From M3007 sp964539805 (GTDB taxonomy: Bacteria > Bacteroidota > Bacteroidia > Chitinophagales > Saprospiraceae): a stretch of DNA of 64,000 nucleotides. Made by a program: the position numbers and the translations under genes. Positions 26,997-33,950 of this stretch are shown one piece after another (the first letter of the stretch is position 1; each line of letters begins with the position of its first letter). The notes beneath the pieces were generated by a model that was given only the letters and a program-made list of their open reading frames with translations, ran no database searches and was not told the origin of the DNA. The DNA lies in assembly GCA_964539805.1 (NCBI GenBank), contig CAZIKN010000009.1:1-64000 (forward strand). Direction: 5' to 3'.

Positions 26997-27121
26997 ATCG
27001 AAAAACAACAGTTTATCCTCTATTTTTATCAATTCATATCAATTGTATGGGACAAAACCTCCAATGTACCTGCATGTTTGTACCATAAAACATCATTCTC
27101 TAACCAACAAAAAAAATACAA

Positions 27122-27271
27122 ATGCTTATAAAACTGCTTTTTTGCCTGATACTGATGACCGTTTTGATTCTCTCATTCGTCCCTTTTTTTGCATTATTTA
27201 CGGTGGCTTTAATTTTGAAGATCAGGTATTTTGGACACAATGGATCAGTAAAAAATCTTTCAATTGATTAA
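27122..27271 (+). CDS. Small hydrophobic protein upstream of cytochrome c
   Basis: This 49-residue frame starts MLIKLLFCLILMTVL and continues with hydrophobic residues for about 30 positions, then a basic tail (LKIRYFGHNGSVKNLSID). It would be a single- or double-pass membrane peptide. It ends 20 bases before the diheme cytochrome c start, so it could be a small subunit or a translated leader of that gene. No family is recognised, and no clear Shine-Dalgarno sequence is seen. Confidence 0.4.
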   Translation: MLIKLLFCLILMTVLILSFVPFFALFTVALILKIRYFGHNGSVKNLSID

Positions 27272-27291
27272 CATTTAAAACAATAAAAGAA

Positions 27292-28197
27292 ATGAAAAAA
27301 ATTTTGAAATGGACGGGCATCGTGATGCTTACATTAGTTACTTTAGCCGCTTCGACTGCATTCTATCTTCAAAATACCTTAAAAAACCGTTTAGTCAAAC
27401 AATACAACATTGCGCCCAAAGACATTGATATTCCAACAGATTCTACTGCTCTTGCAGCAGGTAAAATTTGGGTCACGGCGCTTTGTTCTGATTGTCATGG
27501 CGAAAACTTGGCAGGCACTGTTATGATAAATGACCCCGGGCTGGGCATTATTTCGGCACCAAACATAACATCAGGCGGAGTGGGCAAAATCTATACCGAC
27601 TTAGATTGGGAGAAAGCGATCCGACACGGTGTGGCCAAGGATGGTCGCTCCCTGCGAATTATGTCATCCAAATATTTGCATTACATGACCGATGAACATG
27701 TAGGACAGTTGATCGCTTATCTGAAGACGGTTCCTGCCGTAACTTCTGATTTGCCTGAAAGCAAAACAACCCTGCTTTGTGATATCTTGATCCAGCTTGG
27801 TGTTTTCGGTGATGATGTAATACCTGCCGAAATAATAGATCATCAATCGCCATCACATACGGCACCACCTAAAGCACCTACAGTAGCTTATGGTGATTAT
27901 TTGGTTAAAGTTACGGGATGCCGCTCATGTCATGGAAAAGCGTTGAACGGTGCTAAACACCCTGATCCCGCTGTTACCGTACCAGCATCCAACCTGACTC
28001 CGGGTGGCCCCTTGGCTCTGTACGGACAAGATGGTTTTATCAAGACTATGCGCACAGGTACTACACCAATGGGCAAACAGATGGATCCCAAACACATGCC
28101 CTGGAAACAGTTGGGTACTTATGATGATGTACAACTACAAGCCATCTATGCCTATCTGACATCATTACCTAAAATGGAAATGGCAGAAATTAAATAG
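27292..28197 (+). CDS. Membrane-anchored diheme cytochrome c
   Basis: The 301-residue protein has an N-terminal transmembrane helix (about residues 8-27, GIVMLTLVTLAASTAFYL) and two c-type heme sites: C65-S-D-C68-H69 and C210-R-S-C213-H214. Methionine ligand candidates include IMSSKYLHYM in the first half and GTTPMGKQMDPKHMPW in the second. It likely carries electrons at the outer face of the inner membrane. The pairing of two cytochrome c folds in one chain resembles dehydrogenase subunits, but no dehydrogenase gene is adjacent. Confidence 0.9.
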   Translation: MKKILKWTGIVMLTLVTLAASTAFYLQNTLKNRLVKQYNIAPKDIDIPTDSTALAAGKIWVTALCSDCHGENLAGTVMINDPGLGIISAPNITSGGVGKIYTDLDWEKAIRHGVAKDGRSLRIMSSKYLHYMTDEHVGQLIAYLKTVPAVTSDLPESKTTLLCDILIQLGVFGDDVIPAEIIDHQSPSHTAPPKAPTVAYGDYLVKVTGCRSCHGKALNGAKHPDPAVTVPASNLTPGGPLALYGQDGFIKTMRTGTTPMGKQMDPKHMPWKQLGTYDDVQLQAIYAYLTSLPKMEMAEIK

Positions 28198-28203
28198 AAA
28201 AAC

Positions 28204-28222
28204 CATCGGATCCGATGTTTTT
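28204..28222 (+). terminator. Short terminator after cytochrome c gene
   Basis: CATCGGATCCGATG is a perfect 14-bp palindrome followed by TTTTT, six bases past the stop codon. The stem is short, so confidence is moderate. Confidence 0.5.
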
Positions 28223-28342
28223 CAACTTGAACACGAGGCGGCGACTGTGAAAGGTTGCTGTCTCGTTTGAATGCCTTTTAGGTGTTCTTCGATACGCAAG
28301 GAATTATCGAGAATAAATTTTTTTAAAAAATCTAAAAAAAAT

Positions 28343-28375
28343 TTTGGTGATTCTATTCTTCATACCTTACCTTTG
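28343..28375 (+). promoter_or_regulatory. Promoter of tRNA-Val
   Basis: TTTG (28343-28346), a 21-base spacer and TACCTTTG (28368-28375) fit the Bacteroidota consensus. The tRNA begins 32 bases further on. Confidence 0.7.
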
Positions 28376-28406
28376 CACCCGCTAAAGAACACAGCACCTA
28401 ATACAA

Positions 28407-28481
28407 GGGCGCATAACTCAGCTGGTTCAGAGTGCCTGCCTTACAAGCAGGGAGTCGGAGGTTCGAATCCTTCTGCGCCCA
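28407..28481 (+). tRNA. tRNA-Val (anticodon UAC)
   Basis: The 75-base sequence folds as a cloverleaf: acceptor GGGCGCA with TGCGCCC, D arm ACTC/GAGT, anticodon stem CCTGC/GCAGG around the loop CTTACAA (anticodon TAC, valine), and T arm GGAGG-TTCGAAT-CCTTC. The discriminator base is A and CCA is not encoded. A terminator follows at once. Confidence 0.95.
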
Positions 28482-28483
28482 CA

Positions 28484-28511
28484 AAGCCACCCCAAACAGG
28501 TGGCTTTTTTT
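28484..28511 (+). terminator. Terminator after tRNA-Val, first of three copies
   Basis: AAGCCACC and GGTGGCTT flank a short loop (CCAAACA) and are followed by seven T in all. The full hairpin recurs once downstream (about 28791-28819), and its right arm recurs at about 28671-28686 just after the gap, each time in the tRNA-derived repeat. Confidence 0.8.
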
Positions 28512-28861
28512 ATGTCCGCAACTCAGTTGCTTCAGAGTGTCCCGACGAACAGTCGGGAGCGTCGGAGCTTNNNNNNNNNNNNNNNNNNNNNNNNNNNNNN
28601 NNNNNNNNNNNNNNNNNNNNNNNNNNNNNNNNNNNNNNNNNNNNNNNNNNNNNNNNNNNNNNNNNNNNNNCAGGTGGCTTTTTTTATGCCCGCAACTCAG
28701 TTGCTTCAGAGTGTCCCGACGAACAGTCGGGAGCGTCGGAGCTTCGAATCCTTACCGATGCGTTCCTTTCGGCACAGGTCTGCGCCCACAAAGCCACCCC
28801 AAACAGGTGGCTTTTTTTATGCCCGCAACTCAGTTGCTTCAGAGTGTCCCGACGAACAAAT
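28499..28861 (+). repeat. Tandem tRNA-derived repeat array with assembly gap
   Basis: Three partial or full units are visible, beginning at 28499, 28673 and 28806. The last two are 133 bp apart; the first is cut by the 100-N gap. Each unit begins with the terminator arm GGTGGCTTTTTTT, then a decayed tRNA: D-arm-like ACTCAGTTGCTTCAGAGTG, a perfect stem TCCCGAC-GAACA-GTCGGGA in place of the anticodon arm, the T-arm-like GGAGCTTCGAATCC, an inserted 26-base hairpin segment, then the exact tRNA-Val 3' end. The last unit stops inside the GAACA loop at about 28859. The number of units hidden by the gap is unknown. Confidence 0.85.
28571..28670. other. Assembly gap of 100 N
   Basis: The run of exactly 100 N is a scaffold placeholder of unknown true length. 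It sits inside the tandem repeat, which is the probable reason the assembly broke here. Confidence 0.99.
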
Positions 28862-28863
28862 AA

Positions 28864-29382
28864 TTAATTGCTTCCTTTCCTTAGCAAGCCAGCAGATGCC
28901 AATGTGACAACTAATGCTACAGGCAAAGGCTCTCTGAGCGTCAATAAAAATTTATATAAGGGATTGGCGTAAATTTCTTTAAAGGAAGCCATTTCAGCGG
29001 CTGCTTTTTGAATTTCTGCCTCCGTTTTTTGCTCTGCTTTCATTTTGTCCAAAAGAAATTGAATGTACTGATCCATAAAATCAGGTAGCATCCATTCAGA
29101 TACTGCCATCCAGGCAACAGCATAGCAGACACAAGAAATTAGCGCCATAAGGCCACCTACCTTCAGGGCTTCTCCGAAGCTGATTACTCCTCCACGTTCT
29201 TGATCACGGTACACCCGTACACCAATGAAAATAAAGATCATGCTGATGACCATGCCGGTATAACCCCATATTTCACTGCTTCCGGCAACTCCGTTTTTTT
29301 GTAAATAAAAGCCTGTGCCTACGACTAACGCAGCAGATAGAATACCCGAAAAAAAGCCATAGCGTAAAATGATTTTGTTCAT
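28864..29382 (-). CDS. DUF4199 family membrane protein
   Basis: The 172-residue protein has an N-terminal helix (YGFFSGILSAALVVGTGFYL), two more helices (around WGYTGMVISMIFIFIGV and LMALISCVCYAVAWMAV), a long polar stretch with MKAEQKTEAEIQKAAAEM, and a C-terminal helix (PVALVVTLASAGLL). The pattern, including YRDQERGGVISFGEALKVG, fits DUF4199, a Bacteroidota family of unknown function. The start at 29382 (MNKIILRYG) follows the family; the frame is open 28 codons further. Its 3' end abuts the truncated tRNA-derived repeat. Confidence 0.85.
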   Translation of the reverse strand: MNKIILRYGFFSGILSAALVVGTGFYLQKNGVAGSSEIWGYTGMVISMIFIFIGVRVYRDQERGGVISFGEALKVGGLMALISCVCYAVAWMAVSEWMLPDFMDQYIQFLLDKMKAEQKTEAEIQKAAAEMASFKEIYANPLYKFLLTLREPLPVALVVTLASAGLLRKGSN

Positions 29383-29498
29383 TGCAATAATATTGTTTTG
29401 GTTAAACATTGGTGCAAAGAGACAGCCCTGTACTGAATCCTGGTTCATACTTTCGGGTGATTTCAAAGGGGATGGCCAAAATCATACTTTTGGGTGAA

Positions 29499-29939
29499 TC
29501 ATAAAATACCCAAATCTTTGGCTTTCTGGATGGCTTGTGTGCGGCGTTGGACATCTAATTTGGAAAATACATTTGAACTATGGGTTTTGACCGTATTTAG
29601 AGAAACAAACATTCTATCGGCAATTTCCTGATTGCTTAAACCCTCAGCCATAAGACGGAGTACTTCTATTTCACGAGGCGTAATGCCGAGCATCGTTATG
29701 GCCATTTCATTGGTAGGGTATATTGTAGCAATTGGCCTTGCTGTTTCGTTTGCTTTGCCCCGTTCTTGCCTGTATGTCCAACGTAACCCAGCCCATATAC
29801 CCACAGCACAACATACCAATGCCACTATTCCTGTGTATAGAGAATCCGCATGCCGGATGAGCAACACCCGATACTGAATATATTGTAAGAATACAAGTAA
29901 TAAGGCCAATACAATGCTGTAAAGAATGATTCGGCGCAT
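29499..29939 (-). CDS. Membrane-anchored LuxR-type regulator
   Basis: The 146-residue protein has two N-terminal hydrophobic helices (IILYSIVLALLLVFLQYI and YTGIVALVCCAVGIWAGL), a linker, and a C-terminal LuxR/GerE helix-turn-helix (LGITPREIEVLRLMAEGLSNQEIADRMFVSLNTVKTHSSNVFSKL). There is no receiver domain. A regulator tethered to the inner membrane and lacking a phosphorylation site must respond by another route. It lies just upstream of the DUF4199 gene on the same strand, and the pair is likely an operon. The -7 element TAACTTTG (29970-29963, minus strand) precedes it. Confidence 0.88.
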   Translation of the reverse strand: MRRIILYSIVLALLLVFLQYIQYRVLLIRHADSLYTGIVALVCCAVGIWAGLRWTYRQERGKANETARPIATIYPTNEMAITMLGITPREIEVLRLMAEGLSNQEIADRMFVSLNTVKTHSSNVFSKLDVQRRTQAIQKAKDLGIL

Positions 29940-29962
29940 GGTACAATAATGGAGAGACCATG

Positions 29963-29970
29963 CAAAGTTA
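29963..29970 (-). promoter_or_regulatory. -7 element of the LuxR/DUF4199 operon
   Basis: TAACTTTG on the minus strand fits TAnnTTTG, 24 bases upstream of the regulator's start. No TTTG is seen at the -33 position. Confidence 0.45.
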
Positions 29971-30052
29971 GCAAATTTAAGCGCGCTTTTGTAGGTCCTT
30001 TTTCAATGTTTATTGAATATTTAGATATTTGCAATTGAAAAAAATCCCGTTT

Positions 30053-32839
30053 ATGAAAAAGTTGTTTTTACTCCTCATTGTCGCCTTGACGTTTGCCTGC
30101 CAAAATAAGCAACAAAAGGGCCGGATACCATCACGTTTCCTCGAACGCCAGAAAGAAGGCGAGTTAAAAGGCCTTTATGAAAAATACCTGGATGCAAGCC
30201 ATGGCGCCGGGCGCTATGACTGGCGGGCCATTGAAGCGGAAAACAAACGCCGCAACATGGCCTACAAAGCCTCTTTGAAGGATGGAACGTTTGACCGTGA
30301 ATCTTTTGCAGGCGGCCTTGTACAAGGCTCCTGGCATGAGCGGGGCTCCACCAATCAGGCGGGTAGCGTCATCGCAACCGACTACTATGGCCCGAGCAAT
30401 AACATCTACACGGTGTCTGCATCCGGTATTATTTTCAGAGGAAACTATGACGGCTCTGGCTGGACCAGTCTTAATGATGACCTTAATTTTAGCAACAGGG
30501 TCATACAAGTATTGCCCAATACAAGCGGTAACCGCCGAATTGTGGCGGCACAAGGCAAACAATTGAAGTACTCGGACAATGAGGGCGCCAACTGGACCAA
30601 TGTGGTTGGGCTATCCTTTTGGGATGGATGGGGCTACCCGGGGCAATTGGTGGAAATGAGCAATCACGAACTCTATTATCTTGCCTTCACCTGGATTGAA
30701 AATCCATGGGGAGCTGGCTATCACCTTTACCGCTCTACCAACCGGGGGGCCAACTGGACTTTGATGCAATCATTCCCCCAACGCGGTGATCGAAGTGTAG
30801 CACTATGGCAACCCTTTAATACCAATGAACTCTATGTCATTGACAATGGTGAAAAAATATATGAAGCGGATGGTGCAAACCTTAGCCTCTTGTTCAATAT
30901 TACTGATCTGCCAGCCGGAGCTGAATTGAGTTTCTCTGGTTCCAAAGCTGGTACCACCAAAATGTATGTATTGGTCAATGGAACGGACATTTACAGCAGT
31001 GTGGACGAGGGCGAAACCTGGGACCTGCAATCCTCTGTTAATCCGGGAGCTTGGGAGGTAGGTATCTTCGCAAACCCTTTTGTAGAAGATGCGATCTACT
31101 ATGGCGAGGTAAATATGTACAAAAGCGACGATGGTGGTCAATCATGGGCCTTACAAAATGAATGGTGGGAATATTATGACAATGTCCAGCTTTTGCATGC
31201 CGATATCATGTCTTTCACACCAGGCCAAAACGGGAGCACCAACTTTATCCTCATCGGGAATCACGGTGGTATGCACCGCACTACGGATAATTTCAGCTCG
31301 ACTACCAATATCGGTTTATCCAACCTGAACGTAGGTCAATTTTACGAACATGTTACCATTGGTGGCAACTGCTATCTTGGCTCTCAGGATCAGGGCGGCC
31401 AAGTTATTAGCAGCGCAGGTACAGGTCAGGTCACCGCAGTGCAATACCTGTCAGGTGACTATGTGGAAATGGCCAGCTCCAACAACAACCAACGGCTCTG
31501 GCAGGAATACCCTGGCGGCTCTTTCGATTATTACCATACCCCACCAACTGGCGGATGGACTTGGCCTGATGATGGTTATACTGTTTCGGGTACGGCTGGT
31601 ACAAATATGCAGCAATGGTCCGTGCCCATGTCACCTGTAGGCGTGGCCTCTGAAAATGCCGTATTGGTAGGTGGGGGCACCACAACCAACGATGACGGCT
31701 CTTATTTGATCAAGCTCACGGCAGGTATTTCTCCCCCGCATGACATTACGGTATCACAGTTCAATTATGATTTTAGGGTAAATGCCAACAATGGCGACAG
31801 TTATATCACCGCCGTAGGCCAATCATCGGTGAACACCTCATACTATTTTGTCACCATGGAAGACGGCACGTTTTTTTACTCGCACAATGGCGGCAACACT
31901 TGGAACAAAGCCACGGGATTCAGCGCGCCATCGGGCGGCTGGCTTTATGGCACTTCCATTGTGTGCTCCCCCACCAATGCCAATCAACTTTATGTAGGTG
32001 GCAACGGCTATGGTGGTAATGGGGTATATCGCTCCGTTGACGGTGGTGTTACCTTTACGTCAATGTCAGCAGGGCTGCCTAATACCTTTATCAATGATCT
32101 GGCACTTAACCAAAACGAGTCGCTGCTGTTTGCCGCTACGGAGGCAGGGCCTTACGTGTGCATCCTGAGCACAGGTGGCTGGCATAGCCTGATTGGTGTC
32201 AGCACTCCTTTGCAGCCCTTCCAAAGTGTGGAGTATATCGCTTCCAGTAGTACAGCCCGCTTTACCACTTACGGGCGCGGGGTATGGGATTTGGCCCTGA
32301 CCAGCCAACCCTTGCCCGTGGAGTGGCTCAGGTTTCAGGCCAAGGCCCAGCCCGATAAAAGCGTGCTTTTGAACTGGGCTGTAGGCAATGCAGAGGGCTC
32401 TGAATATTTTGATATTCAACGCAGCTATGATGGTATTTCATTTGAAAAAATAGGCCAAAAAGCAGATAAAGGTAGCAGTGCCGCCTATGATTATCTCGAC
32501 CTGACACCTCGGCCAGGCACTAATTATTACAGGTTGAAACAAGTGGATGACAATGGCTTCTTCTCCTTTTCCCCAACCATAGCGGTTGACATTGATGGTA
32601 TACCCGCGCTTCGTCTTTATCCGAGCATTGCTTCCGCAGGCACACCCCTGCGCGTGAACACGGACGACCCTTCTGGCTATCTGCTCCGATTGTTTGGCAC
32701 AAACGGCCAGCTGCTGTGGTCGGCCCCATTAGAGCAACAGCCCGTTTTGCCAGCCCTAAGCGCGGGTATTTATGTGTACAAAATTGAGCACATAAATAGG
32801 CCGGGCGCGGTGGCTTTGGGGAAATTGGTGGTTCGGTAA
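30053..32839 (+). CDS. Beta-propeller (BNR/Asp-box) lipoprotein-like T9SS protein
   Basis: The 928-residue product starts MKKLFLLLIVALTFAC, a signal peptide with a lipobox-type cysteine at residue 16. The body has Asp-box motifs of sialidase/VPS10-type propellers: YSDNEGANWT, RSTNRGANWT, SVDEGETWD, KSDDGGQSW, YSHNGGNTW and RSVDGGVTF. The C-terminal 190 residues hold the PVEWLRFQAKAQPDKSVLLNW module and end with a Por-type tail (LRLYPSIASAG, GIYVYKIEH, GKLVV), typical of T9SS cargo. A lipobox and a T9SS tail in one chain is odd. The likely location is the cell surface. Confidence 0.88.
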   Translation: MKKLFLLLIVALTFACQNKQQKGRIPSRFLERQKEGELKGLYEKYLDASHGAGRYDWRAIEAENKRRNMAYKASLKDGTFDRESFAGGLVQGSWHERGSTNQAGSVIATDYYGPSNNIYTVSASGIIFRGNYDGSGWTSLNDDLNFSNRVIQVLPNTSGNRRIVAAQGKQLKYSDNEGANWTNVVGLSFWDGWGYPGQLVEMSNHELYYLAFTWIENPWGAGYHLYRSTNRGANWTLMQSFPQRGDRSVALWQPFNTNELYVIDNGEKIYEADGANLSLLFNITDLPAGAELSFSGSKAGTTKMYVLVNGTDIYSSVDEGETWDLQSSVNPGAWEVGIFANPFVEDAIYYGEVNMYKSDDGGQSWALQNEWWEYYDNVQLLHADIMSFTPGQNGSTNFILIGNHGGMHRTTDNFSSTTNIGLSNLNVGQFYEHVTIGGNCYLGSQDQGGQVISSAGTGQVTAVQYLSGDYVEMASSNNNQRLWQEYPGGSFDYYHTPPTGGWTWPDDGYTVSGTAGTNMQQWSVPMSPVGVASENAVLVGGGTTTNDDGSYLIKLTAGISPPHDITVSQFNYDFRVNANNGDSYITAVGQSSVNTSYYFVTMEDGTFFYSHNGGNTWNKATGFSAPSGGWLYGTSIVCSPTNANQLYVGGNGYGGNGVYRSVDGGVTFTSMSAGLPNTFINDLALNQNESLLFAATEAGPYVCILSTGGWHSLIGVSTPLQPFQSVEYIASSSTARFTTYGRGVWDLALTSQPLPVEWLRFQAKAQPDKSVLLNWAVGNAEGSEYFDIQRSYDGISFEKIGQKADKGSSAAYDYLDLTPRPGTNYYRLKQVDDNGFFSFSPTIAVDIDGIPALRLYPSIASAGTPLRVNTDDPSGYLLRLFGTNGQLLWSAPLEQQPVLPALSAGIYVYKIEHINRPGAVALGKLVVR

Positions 32840-33191
32840 GTGAAATGATTGTTGATTTTCCATCGCTTTCATTTCTTAAAAACCTAAAAAAATAGGTTTT
32901 TAAGAAATGAAAGCGATGGAATTTTGGAAAAAATTCAAGAAAGTATCCACTTTTTTGCGTCGTCATGTTGAGCAACAATGCCCAAATTTTGGAAAGGAAA
33001 ATCTGCTCAATTGACAGAAGAAAGGGTCTAAGACATGCGTAACTTTTGTTCTTTCAAAGGATGAAAAAAATACGTTTGTTTTGGCCTATCCTGGAACAAT
33101 CTGAACTTTGAAATGAGGCGCAGATTCAAGTTTCAAATGCAACAAAGGGGGACTGAAAAAAAGATGAATTAGAAAGTGGATAACTGGTCTA
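32840..33191. other. Intergenic region with long hairpin
   Basis: This 352-base gap between convergent genes holds the 29-bp inverted repeat (32858-32921). The rest, to 33191, shows no gene, promoter or further repeat that I can support. Confidence 0.6.
32858..32921. terminator. Perfect 29-bp inverted repeat, probable bidirectional terminator
   Basis: The arm at 32858-32886 (starting TTCCATCGCTTTC) is repeated exactly in reverse complement at 32893-32921, with a 6-base A loop. It lies 18 bases past the propeller gene stop, between convergent genes. The length is far beyond that of a normal terminator. Confidence 0.7.
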
Positions 33192-33638
33192 TCATTGTGT
33201 CTTCTTTTGCAATTGCTTTAAGCGGGTTTTCTCTTTTTCTATCGCTTTGCTCACTCTGATGAGTTTGATAACAGATTTTACAAACACAAAAAGGAACAAG
33301 AGCGCAAAAAGCCCACTGATTAGTGTGGTAGCATTGACAGTGGGCATCGTGCCTTCTTCTACAAGCGCCACACTTATCACAGCAATACCACCACTTATCA
33401 TAGTGGCTAATGGTAGCAAGATCACGGCAGCAATCAACAATGCCTTTTTTCGCCGCAACTTTTTCAGTTCGGTCAATTCTTTTTTGGGTTTCGCCGCAAC
33501 TTTTAATTTCCGTACGCTTTCCGTATTGTGGCTTTCTGTCAGTATAAAACTATTCGCTGCCGGGATCATGATTTGTTCAGCCCTAAGATTGAAGGATGCT
33601 TGGAGCAGCCATAAAAAGAGTAAAGTCAAGTGTTTCAT
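33192..33638 (-). CDS. Hypothetical membrane protein with signal peptide
   Basis: The 148-residue protein starts MKHLTLLFLWLLQASFNLRAEQ, a likely signal peptide, then a polar stretch with many lysines (KVAAKPKKELTELKKLRRKK), two hydrophobic helices (ALLIAAVILLPLATMISGGIAVISVALV and TLISGLFALLFLFVFVKSVIKLI), and a basic coiled-coil-like tail (KAIEKEKTRLKQLQKK). No family is recognised. The rightward frame across the same bases lacks such features. Confidence 0.65.
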   Translation of the reverse strand: MKHLTLLFLWLLQASFNLRAEQIMIPAANSFILTESHNTESVRKLKVAAKPKKELTELKKLRRKKALLIAAVILLPLATMISGGIAVISVALVEEGTMPTVNATTLISGLFALLFLFVFVKSVIKLIRVSKAIEKEKTRLKQLQKKTQ

Positions 33639-33950
33639 GTGAAAATGCTAAATTTGATGTGGTGATTCTTGCCTGACCATAACGCAAAAAGGCTTTAAAA
33701 CGCGGCTATATGCCATCCCCAAACTGCTAAAAGGATGGAACTGTTTTACAATAGTTCGTTAAAAAATCACGTTCATAATTGGTATAAAAAGGGTGGCTCA
33801 TATTCCTTGCTGGCTGATAGTGACGGGGTGACTCGCAGTCACACCGTCACTATCAGCCAGCCTTTCAATGTTAAGGGAACATGAACCAAAAGGGTAAAGA
33901 CATCGCTTTAATAATGCGATGGCCACCTTCAACATTGCCAAAACTATTGT
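33639..33950. other. Intergenic region between divergent genes
   Basis: This 312-base divergent gap contains the inverted repeat at 33810-33860 and otherwise no recognisable gene. Promoters for the flanking genes must lie here, but no clear TAnnTTTG element was found. Confidence 0.5.
33810..33860. repeat. 24-bp inverted repeat with 3-base loop
   Basis: CTGGCTGATAGTGACGG and following bases to 33833 pair with 33837-33860, with one mismatch and the loop CGC. No T-tract follows on either side, so it is unlikely to be a simple terminator. Confidence 0.7.

Noticed and set aside
28271..28907. Rightward frames through the N gap and tRNA repeats
   Set aside because: They run through the tRNA gene, its terminator and placeholder bases, so translation is meaningless.
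33247..33642. Rightward frame opposite the gene at 33192-33638
   Set aside because: It lacks a signal peptide or domain, and the leftward frame has a signal peptide and two clear helices.
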